In this document: positions 17,871 through 23,665 of the stretch, in pieces | Numbering within the stretch: the first letter of the stretch is position 1 | Layout: each line of letters begins with the position of its first letter | Assembly (NCBI RefSeq): GCF_000739635.1 | Contig: NZ_BATQ01000101.1 | Coordinates: forward strand, 1 to 32,893 | From: Verrucomicrobium sp. BvORR034 | Lineage (GTDB): Bacteria; Verrucomicrobiota; Verrucomicrobiia; Verrucomicrobiales; Verrucomicrobiaceae | DNA: 32,893 bases | Reading direction: 5' to 3' | Position numbers and translations under genes: made by a program | Notes under the pieces: model-generated | What the model was told of the DNA's origin: nothing | Databases searched by the model: none | The model's input: the letters and a program-made list of their open reading frames with translations, nothing else

Positions 17871-18311
17871 ATGAGCCAGTTTGTTCCTCTTATTTCCTCC
17901 GGCGTGGCCGGCCCGCTCGGTGTGCTTCATTTGCCCCGTCTCTGGCAAAAGGCCTCTCTCGAAGCCACCGGCAAGCTTCACCCTGACTATCCTGGCTGCG
18001 GCAAGGGCTACGACCAGATGGTGCTCGACGGCCTTGGTCTGGACCGCGAAGAGTTCCTTGCCTACATCAAGAGCGACAAGCCCACCTATGTGCAGCTCGA
18101 AGGCTGGGTGCTTGCCAAAAAAGGCGGCAGCCTGGACAAAACCGCCGTACAGACGCTGAATGACGCCATCAAGGGCTACATTCATGACGACGGCACCCGG
18201 GCCGCCATCCTGAGCTCCGCAGGCCGTCCTGATGACGGCACCGTGAAGGACGCCGTCGGTCTGAACAACCTGGACGACTGGCAGAGCTTCTACAACGAAG
18301 TGCTGAAGTAG
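17871..18311 (+). CDS. DUF5069 domain protein
   Basis: This 146-residue protein matches the uncharacterised DUF5069 family: an N-terminal LHLPRLWQKASLEATGKL segment (resembling the family's LPRxxxKARAxLxGxL), then GYDQMVLDGLGLDREEFLAY and a helical C-terminal half. It has no signal peptide or membrane helix and is probably cytoplasmic; no catalytic residues can be assigned. ATG 17871 gives the family-like N-terminus (MSQFVPLISSGV); the in-frame extension to 17781 looks non-native. It is monocistronic, with its own hairpin terminator starting about 40 bases after the stop, and it is the only plus-strand gene between 12.5 and 32.9 kb. Confidence 0.85.
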   Translation: MSQFVPLISSGVAGPLGVLHLPRLWQKASLEATGKLHPDYPGCGKGYDQMVLDGLGLDREEFLAYIKSDKPTYVQLEGWVLAKKGGSLDKTAVQTLNDAIKGYIHDDGTRAAILSSAGRPDDGTVKDAVGLNNLDDWQSFYNEVLK

Positions 18312-18340
18312 ACGTGCCCAGCACAGGCAATCCAGCCTTG

Positions 18341-18387
18341 AAAATTCAAAGCCCCTGGATCGTGCGCGATCCCGGGGCTTCTTATTT
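18341..18387. terminator. Strong bidirectional-looking terminator between convergent genes
   Basis: AAGCCCC-T-GGATCG (18349-18362) pairs with CGATCC-C-GGGGCTT (18367-18380) around a TGCG loop, with one T/C mismatch. CTTATTT follows on the plus strand and an AT-rich tract (TTGAATTTTC) on the minus strand. It separates the DUF5069 gene from the convergent dehydrogenase gene and can serve both. Confidence 0.85.
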
Positions 18388-18417
18388 GAAAGATTGAATC
18401 CCGCCAGCGGCAGGAGA

Positions 18418-19302
18418 TCAGCCGTGGCGGCCTTTGAAGGTTAGTTCCGCGATCCCGCTCTTGTCGAGTTCGCCAAGGCCAAGGTCCACCATCTTGCGAT
18501 ACTGGGCCGTTGTGGCTTCATTGAGCGGCAGGTTGAGCCCCACTTCCTTGCCCATGTCACCTGCAATCCCGCTGTCCTTGGCCGCATGGGCGGCGCTGAA
18601 CCAGCAGTCGTGGGAGCGGTCGGCCATGTCGCCACCATCCGTCTCCAGCACGCGGGAGTTGGCCCCGGTTTGAGAAAATACTTCACGGACCAGATCCAGA
18701 TCGTGACCCAACGCCGCTGCCAGCCCCAAGCCTTCGGCCAATCCAGCGGTGTTGATGTTCATCACCATGTTCACCAGGGCCTTGACCTCAGCCGCACGAC
18801 CTGGTCCACCGATGAAACGGCGGTTCACGCTCATGTCTTCAATGATGATCTGCACCTTGTTATAGATCGCCTCATCGCCCGCCAGCATCAGGTAGAGCTT
18901 GCCTTCCCGCGCGTGGCTGATGCTGGAAGCCATGCTGGCTTCCAGGGAATTTGCGCCCGCCCTCTTTGCGGCATCAAACACCTCGCGATGGATGGCCGGA
19001 GAGACCGTGGCGCAGTTGATGAAGATCTTGCCCGCAGCGCCCTTCAGGAGGTTGTCACCCTCGCCAAAGAAGATGGTGCGCATGGATTCGTCGTTGGTGA
19101 CAACCGTGAAGATGACATCGGCGGCGGCCGTCACCTCGGCCAGCGTCTCGGCGTGCTTGCAGCCCACTTCCACGGCGAGCGCACGAGCCCCCTCCTTGTA
19201 GGTGTCGTACACCGCGGTGACGTTGTAGCCGCAATCCATGAGACGGCGCACCATGTTGGCGCCCATGCGGCCAACTCCGACAAACGCGATGGTATGAGAC
19301 AT
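18418..19302 (-). CDS. NAD(P)-dependent beta-hydroxyacid dehydrogenase (HIBADH-like)
   Basis: This 294-residue cytoplasmic protein belongs to the 3-hydroxyisobutyrate / tartronate semialdehyde dehydrogenase family. It has an N-terminal Rossmann fold (GVGRMG at 9-14), the linker-helix motif with catalytic Lys K174 and N178 (EVKALVNMVMN), and the all-helical C-terminal domain. It should oxidise a beta-hydroxyacid or reduce the semialdehyde. Unusually, the substrate loop that normally reads DAPVSGG is here EASMASS (121-127), so the usual Ser-Gly-Gly is replaced while the downstream REGKLYLMLAGD is kept. The substrate may differ from that of textbook members. It lies 72 bases downstream of the metallo-hydrolase gene on the same strand, so co-transcription is possible. 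Confidence 0.9.
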   Translation of the reverse strand: MSHTIAFVGVGRMGANMVRRLMDCGYNVTAVYDTYKEGARALAVEVGCKHAETLAEVTAAADVIFTVVTNDESMRTIFFGEGDNLLKGAAGKIFINCATVSPAIHREVFDAAKRAGANSLEASMASSISHAREGKLYLMLAGDEAIYNKVQIIIEDMSVNRRFIGGPGRAAEVKALVNMVMNINTAGLAEGLGLAAALGHDLDLVREVFSQTGANSRVLETDGGDMADRSHDCWFSAAHAAKDSGIAGDMGKEVGLNLPLNEATTAQYRKMVDLGLGELDKSGIAELTFKGRHG

Positions 19303-19374
19303 AGGATGAGGACGGGTGTGAACCGGGAGAACTGAAGGGATGGAAAACAGAGAATGGACGAGAGCCGGGACGGA

Positions 19375-20217
19375 CTACTCGGAGGGCACCGGATGCGGTG
19401 CCCGCTTGTACTCAGGATAGAAGGGATTGTGCTGACGCTCCTCACCCACGGTCGTCATCGGACCATGGCCGGGACACACCACGGTGTTCTCTGGCAGGGT
19501 GAAGATGGATTCGCGATTCGTCTTGAGCGCATCCGCGTAGGAGACAGCGCCGCCGCCCATGGAGCTGGCGAAGAGAGCATCGCCCACGATGGCAATGGGA
19601 CGGGCCAGGCCGTGAATCACGTACGTGGTGCCGCCTTTCGAATGACCCGTGGTCTGGCGGGTCTCGACGCGGAGATTGCCGATGGTGAACTCTTTGCCGA
19701 TGGTGAACAGCGTGGCCCCTTCCCAAGGTTCCTTCTCACAGGCGTAGAGAGGTTTGTTACCCTTGCGCAGGGTGGCGATGTCCGCCACGTGATCGGGATG
19801 GGTATGGGTGAGGAAGACTGCCTCCAGGCGGACGCCCAGAGCGCGGGCCATGTCGGCCATGTCGCTGGCATCGGCTCCGCTGTCAAAGGCTGCGCCAGCC
19901 TTGGTCGTGGTATCCCACACCAAGTAGGCATTGACCGTCATGTCATCGAAAGTCGTGTTAAACTGGCGCAATCCATTGATCTCCAATGGATGTGGGCGCC
20001 AGGTCTTGCGCGCCATGACTACCAAGGTCGGCCCGTGCAACTTCAGCACTGGAGCGATCTTCTCCAGGACATCTTCGTCCACGGTCCCAGATTTGACTGA
20101 TTCCAGAAGCTGGGGATCCACACCAGCCTGGCTGGCGAGTTCTTGATCGTTGATTTCCAAGCCACGCTGGGCCTTGGCAATCACGTCAGTATAGAGATCT
20201 TCGAGAGGGAGAAGCAT
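19375..20217 (-). CDS. Metallo-beta-lactamase-fold hydrolase with N-terminal HTH-like region
   Basis: This 280-residue protein has an MBL-fold C-terminal part with a complete di-metal site of the glyoxalase II type: HTHPDH (H138, H140, D142, H143), H192 in TGHSKGG, D213 in VGDALF and H251 in CPGHGP. The likely reaction is thioester or ester hydrolysis, as in hydroxyacylglutathione hydrolase relatives. Residues about 15-65 (DQELASQAGVDPQLLESVKS and following) resemble an XRE-type helix-turn-helix, although the segment could simply be a helical bundle. It has no signal peptide and should be cytoplasmic. It follows the cyclophilin gene after a 100-base gap containing a large hairpin. Confidence 0.9.
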   Translation of the reverse strand: MLLPLEDLYTDVIAKAQRGLEINDQELASQAGVDPQLLESVKSGTVDEDVLEKIAPVLKLHGPTLVVMARKTWRPHPLEINGLRQFNTTFDDMTVNAYLVWDTTTKAGAAFDSGADASDMADMARALGVRLEAVFLTHTHPDHVADIATLRKGNKPLYACEKEPWEGATLFTIGKEFTIGNLRVETRQTTGHSKGGTTYVIHGLARPIAIVGDALFASSMGGGAVSYADALKTNRESIFTLPENTVVCPGHGPMTTVGEERQHNPFYPEYKRAPHPVPSE

Positions 20218-20243
20218 CCGTGGGGCGGGGGTGAAAAAGCGTA

Positions 20244-20289
20244 CCGGCGCGCAAAAACCGAGGGTCGCCCTTCAGATTACGCGCGCCGG
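20244..20289 (-). terminator. Nested hairpin between cyclophilin and metallo-hydrolase genes
   Basis: CCGGCGCGC (20244-20252) pairs perfectly with GCGCGCCGG (20281-20289). A short inner AGGG/CCCT stem lies within the 28-base interior. On the minus strand the outer stem is followed by TACGCTTTTTC. It starts 27 bases after the cyclophilin stop. A terminator is likely, though the loop is large and the T-run is displaced. Confidence 0.45.
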
Positions 20290-20316
20290 AGAAATGATGG
20301 TCTCAAATACTCAGCA

Positions 20317-20922
20317 CTATTGGGAGACGGTCACCTTGTTGATGGTGATCGGGTCCACTGGGACGTCGCCATGTGGGCCTTTGCGGGTGGTCGGCACGTT
20401 GACGATGGCGTCGCACAGTTCGATGCCCTTGGTCACCTTGCCGAAGACGGCGTAGCCCCAGCCATCCGGATTCGGATAGTCGAGGGACGTGTTGTCCTTC
20501 ACGTTGATGAAGAACTGGCAGGTTGCGCTGTGGGGATTGCTCGTGCGGGCCATGGCGATGGTGCCCTTGGCATTCTTGAGGCCGTTCTTGGACTCGCACT
20601 CAATAGGCTTGTCGGTCGGCTTCTGCTGCATGTCAGGGGTAAAACCACCCCCCTGGATCATGAAGCCCGGGATCACGCGGTGGAAGATGGTGCCCTCATA
20701 GGCACCCTTATTCGCGTAGCTGAGGAAGTTCTGAACGGAGATCGGGGCCTTGTCGGCGTCCAGTTCCAGTTCGATGTTGCCTTTGGAGGTCTCGAGGGTG
20801 ACTTTCACTTTGCCTTTGACAGGTTGATTGTTGGCAGGGGTTGCCGCGTCCTGGGCCTGGAGCCCGAGGGTAGCGCTCATGGTGAGGGCCACCAGCGTTT
20901 TGATAAAGGTTTTCTTCAACAT
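20317..20922 (-). CDS. Peptidyl-prolyl cis-trans isomerase, cyclophilin type, exported
   Basis: This 201-residue cyclophilin has a Sec signal peptide (MLKKTFIKTLVALTMSATLG, cleavage near LQAQ), so it is a periplasmic proline isomerase assisting folding of exported proteins. Core motifs are FHRVIPGFMIQGG (80-92, catalytic R82), TIAMART (121-127), SATCQFFIN (132-140) and GYAVFGKV (156-163). The loop around KPIECESKNGLKN is typical of bacterial PpiA/PpiB proteins. ATG 20922 gives the signal peptide and follows a CCC leader. It is preceded by the pseudopilin-like array after a 138-base gap holding a short AT hairpin. Confidence 0.96.
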   Translation of the reverse strand: MLKKTFIKTLVALTMSATLGLQAQDAATPANNQPVKGKVKVTLETSKGNIELELDADKAPISVQNFLSYANKGAYEGTIFHRVIPGFMIQGGGFTPDMQQKPTDKPIECESKNGLKNAKGTIAMARTSNPHSATCQFFINVKDNTSLDYPNPDGWGYAVFGKVTKGIELCDAIVNVPTTRKGPHGDVPVDPITINKVTVSQ

Positions 20923-21034
20923 GGGGCGGGATTGCAGCATGGAGTAGGGGGGAGCGCAATGGCAAAGTGCTGGAGAGGGGGCGGATAATGGAGTCTTGGA
21001 GTGAAGGAGCGGGGGAGTTGCGGGTAGGAAGGGA

Positions 21035-21053
21035 TCATTTTGCGCCAAAATGA
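21035..21053 (-). terminator. Short hairpin after the last pseudopilin-like gene
   Basis: TCATTTTG (21035-21042) and CAAAATGA (21046-21053) form a perfect 8-bp stem with a three-base loop, starting seven bases after the stop of the fourth array gene. No T-run follows. It may end the array transcript or protect its 3' end. Confidence 0.35.
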
Positions 21054-21060
21054 GAACCCC

Positions 21061-21684
21061 TCACTCCCAAGACCAGAAAGGTCTCCGTGGGAGGTCGGGA
21101 ACGGAAGTGACGTTGTCATCCCAGGTGGCGGGATTCATGTCCCGTCCTGCCGTGTAGACGATGTAGCGAGCCTCGATGAACTCCCCTGGCCTCTGCGGAT
21201 GGGCGATCTTCCCGTCCTTGTCATCATCGCAGCGTATGAAGTAAGGGTTGCCCCACCAATCGCGCAGGCGAAGTTTGCCTTCATCGTCTTCCGATATTCC
21301 CCGCTTGCCTTCCTTGTTCGCTCGAGGTGGATCAAGGAAGCGAATCCCACGAGCGTTCCAGCGCTTTTCAGTCGCCGTCAGGGCTGCCAGAACGTCAGAG
21401 TCCACCAACACATCCGACTGCAACGACCTGCCGAGCAATTCTAGCAACTCCTTGTTGTATTCCATCTCATACGCTTTGAGACCAATGACGATTGAGGCGC
21501 AGGAACTACTTTCGCTGAGTTCTCGGTGGCCTCTGCCATGGAGAGTCCCCGTACGGTAGCAAAAGTCGGGGGCATAGAAGAGAAATGCGAACAGGAGCAT
21601 TGCAGTAGCGACGCACCCGCAGCCCCTGGGAAAACGCGAGGGACTGGGCACCACTTCTGGTGCATCGAGTAGATTCCTTGGCAT
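21061..21684 (-). CDS. Pseudopilin-like membrane protein, array member 4
   Basis: This 207-residue protein is the last and most diverged of four tandem paralogs. It has a short cytoplasmic N-terminus, one membrane helix (about 21-38), then a helix (SIVIGLKAYEMEYN) and a C-terminal globular part. The core resembles GspG-type pseudopilins: RFLDPP (115-120), DWWGNPYFIR (142-151) and YTAGRDMNPATWDDNV (177-192). An EF-hand-like loop starts at D153 (DDDKDG); position 12 is Gln rather than an acidic residue. NPRK of the sisters is NARG here, and the tail after NVTS is a unique PDLPRRPFWSWE. It has no prepilin peptidase site. Codons such as CTA, AGG and AGT are commoner than in neighbouring genes. 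Function unknown. Confidence 0.82.
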   Translation of the reverse strand: MPRNLLDAPEVVPSPSRFPRGCGCVATAMLLFAFLFYAPDFCYRTGTLHGRGHRELSESSSCASIVIGLKAYEMEYNKELLELLGRSLQSDVLVDSDVLAALTATEKRWNARGIRFLDPPRANKEGKRGISEDDEGKLRLRDWWGNPYFIRCDDDKDGKIAHPQRPGEFIEARYIVYTAGRDMNPATWDDNVTSVPDLPRRPFWSWE

Positions 21685-21702
21685 AATGAGAGGAGCGGGG
21701 GG

Positions 21703-22278
21703 CTACTTCCAGGAAGTGACGTTGTCTTTCCACGTATCGAAGTCCTGATCCGGCCCGGCGGAATAAAGAATCACACTTGAGAAGATGCGCTCACCTGCCG
21801 GATCCTCCGGATTGACGATCTTGCCATCGCCGTCCGAGTCACTGCGAATCCGATAGGGGCCTCCCCAAGGGTCACGCAGCTGCATTTGTTGACCGTCGGC
21901 AGGGGCCCGCCAGAGACCGTTCTTGCCCTTCTTCCCTTCAGGAGGATCATAGAAACGAGTCTTCCGTGGGTTCAACTCTGACTTAGCGTCTATGAGCGGT
22001 CTAAGGAGGACTTCGTCAGCGAGGTGGTCTTCGTTTTCCTTGAACCCGAGCCTACCGGTGAGAGATACCTCGTATTCGGCTTGAAAACCGGCAAGCGCAA
22101 TATAAAGCCCTTTCATGGCAGTCTGTGCCTGGAGCCGTTGGGCACCGCCCTTTGTTGGGCCACAATTTGTAGTTGGGTGCAGGAGGATAAATACGCCGAA
22201 TCCCAACACAAGCACCGCAGAAGCGACGCAGCCCCATCGAGGGCGATTGCCAGGGGGAATGACTTCAGTGGCGTCCAT
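21703..22278 (-). CDS. Pseudopilin-like membrane protein, array member 3
   Basis: This 191-residue paralog has one membrane helix (about 16-34), a helix (LQAQTAMKGLYIALAGFQAE, 49-68) that parallels the long pilin helix, and a C-terminal domain with NPRKTRFYDPP (103-113), DPWGGPYRIRSD (136-147) and YSAGPDQDFDTWKDNVTSW (172-190). The DPWGxPY and SAGPD motifs are those of type II secretion major pseudopilins (T2SSG). D147-E158 is a textbook 12-residue EF-hand loop (acidic at 1, 3, 5 and 12; Gly at 6), predicting calcium binding outside the cytoplasm. The G/FTLIE prepilin cleavage signal is absent. It starts 12 bases after member 2 stops. Function unknown. Confidence 0.85.
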   Translation of the reverse strand: MDATEVIPPGNRPRWGCVASAVLVLGFGVFILLHPTTNCGPTKGGAQRLQAQTAMKGLYIALAGFQAEYEVSLTGRLGFKENEDHLADEVLLRPLIDAKSELNPRKTRFYDPPEGKKGKNGLWRAPADGQQMQLRDPWGGPYRIRSDSDGDGKIVNPEDPAGERIFSSVILYSAGPDQDFDTWKDNVTSWK

Positions 22279-22290
22279 AGAAAGGCTAAG

Positions 22291-22905
22291 TCAATACCAG
22301 GATTTGATGTTGTCTCGGGTGGTCGCCAAATTGCGATCCATCCCGGCAGCGAAAAGCAGGAAAGGGGCCACGATTTGAATGTTGCTGTCGTCTGGATCTG
22401 TCGTTTTGCCGTCATGATCAGCATCATAACGAATCATGATCGGATTGCCCATGTCATCGCGATACTGCCAGTTCCCGGAGCCATCCCTCCATGCACCGCC
22501 CCTTTTTCGCCTGGCCACAGGAGGGTCAAAGAACCGAACCTTTCGTGGATTGTACTTTGTTGATTCCGCCATCAGGGCAATCAGGATCTCCCCCTCAAAG
22601 ACCAAGTTCTGGTCTCCAGGAAGCTGCATCTCAACCAGAAGACAACGGTTGTATTCCGTCTGATACCCCTTCAAAGCGATCTCGATGCCTTTCATCATGC
22701 TCTTTGTCTGCAGCTTGTGAGTGCGAGGGGACAAATTGATCCAACCAATGATAGCCGCGACCAGGAGTGCCACCATGACGGCCATCAACCGACCGTAGTT
22801 GATGGTGGCTGGAGCAGCGACGGGATGCTCCTTTCGGCTCGCAGGATAGGTGTATGGCTCTTCGGGAGGAGGGTTCATTGCAACAACGTCATTCGCCTCG
22901 CTCAC
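22291..22905 (-). CDS. Pseudopilin-like membrane protein, array member 2
   Basis: This 204-residue paralog has a longer Pro-rich cytoplasmic N-terminus (1-37), a membrane helix (about 38-58), a helix with LQTKSMMKGIEIALKGYQTE (65-84), NPRKVRFFDPP (119-129), then MGNPIMIRYDADHDGK and a terminal FAAGMDRNLATTRDNIKSW. The calcium-type loop D161-D172 is intact at positions 1, 3, 5, 6 and 12, while the DPWG and TWKDN motifs of the sisters are degraded (DDMG, TTRDN). The start is uncertain: GTG 22905 lies directly after GGGAGGA, 11 bases past the stop of member 1; ATG 22878 is an alternative. No prepilin cleavage site is seen. Function unknown. Confidence 0.83.
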   Translation of the reverse strand: MSEANDVVAMNPPPEEPYTYPASRKEHPVAAPATINYGRLMAVMVALLVAAIIGWINLSPRTHKLQTKSMMKGIEIALKGYQTEYNRCLLVEMQLPGDQNLVFEGEILIALMAESTKYNPRKVRFFDPPVARRKRGGAWRDGSGNWQYRDDMGNPIMIRYDADHDGKTTDPDDSNIQIVAPFLLFAAGMDRNLATTRDNIKSWY

Positions 22906-22916
22906 TCCTCCCGCCC

Positions 22917-23501
22917 TTACTTCCAGGACGCCACGTTGTCCTTCCAGGTACTGGGGTCTCCATCAGGACCCGCCGAAAAGATGATGTACTGCGCATGCAC
23001 CGTCGCCCCCGGGATGGCCGGGTCGGGAATCAAGCCGTCACGATTCAGATCCGCCCGCACGCGATACGGCGCGCCCCAGGGATCGCTGAGATGCACCACA
23101 CCTGTTGCATCGAACCATGCGCCATTCACCTGTCCCTTGGCCGTAGGAGGATCGTAGAAACGGACCTTCCTGGGATTGTGCGTCGTCGACAAGGACATGA
23201 GAGTGGCCAGCAGGTCACCTTCGGCGAGGCTGTCCCGACCTTCCGTCAGGGCAACCTTGTCGCCCAAGGTCTTGCCAACAGTGCCATGGTATTCCACGTC
23301 GTAGCCAGCCATTGCGATCTCCAGCCCTTTGATGGCCGTCTTTGCCTGGAGGGTTCGGGCTTTCTTGAACAGATAGCCGCCCCCAATGAGGAGCGCGCAC
23401 GCCATCACAGCAGCGGTAGTGATCCAGTGCAGAGCCGTCGGACCAAAAGGAACGACGACCTCAGGGGCTGAGGTTGACAGGCGTCCGTGGGTCGATTCCA
23501 C
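22917..23501 (-). CDS. Pseudopilin-like membrane protein, array member 1
   Basis: This is the first of the four paralogs, 194 residues from GTG 23501. It has a membrane helix (about 23-45), LQAKTAIKGLEIAMAGYDVE (51-70), NPRKVRFYDPP (109-119), DPWGAPYRVRAD (140-151) and IFSAGPDGDPSTWKDNVASW (174-193). The loop at 151-162 (DLNRDGLI...) keeps Asp/Asn at 1, 3 and 5 and Gly at 6 but has Ala at 12. I favour the GTG because codons upstream look less native and because ATGs at 23561 and 23570 leave almost no room for a promoter after the terminator at 23588-23624; those ATGs remain possible. It resembles T2SSG pseudopilins without a prepilin signal. Function unknown. Confidence 0.82.
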   Translation of the reverse strand: MESTHGRLSTSAPEVVVPFGPTALHWITTAAVMACALLIGGGYLFKKARTLQAKTAIKGLEIAMAGYDVEYHGTVGKTLGDKVALTEGRDSLAEGDLLATLMSLSTTHNPRKVRFYDPPTAKGQVNGAWFDATGVVHLSDPWGAPYRVRADLNRDGLIPDPAIPGATVHAQYIIFSAGPDGDPSTWKDNVASWK

Positions 23502-23587
23502 CAGAGAATTGCACCATGAAGTGCCCGTATTGCACAAGGAAATTGTTGGGGGAGCGGACATGCGCAGCATTGGGAATGCCGTTCCCC

Positions 23588-23624
23588 AAAAAAGAACGCC
23601 CCGCGGAAGTCCATCCCGCGGGGC
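23588..23624 (-). terminator. Strong intrinsic terminator of the heme/discoidin gene
   Basis: GCCCCGCGG (23598-23606) and CCGCGGGGC (23616-23624) pair perfectly around a nine-base loop. On the minus strand the stem is followed by GTTCTTTTTT. It starts 41 bases after the stop of the heme/discoidin gene and separates it from the pseudopilin-like array, which therefore should have its own promoter. Confidence 0.92.
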
Positions 23625-23665
23625 ATTCAAACTCACTGAGCGTTCCAACTGGTTAGCGCACTCTC

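Noticed and set aside
23567-23579. GCATT-GGG-AATGC palindrome upstream of the pseudopilin-like array
   Set aside because: The arms are only 5 bp and it falls next to an unsettled start region; chance occurrence is likely.
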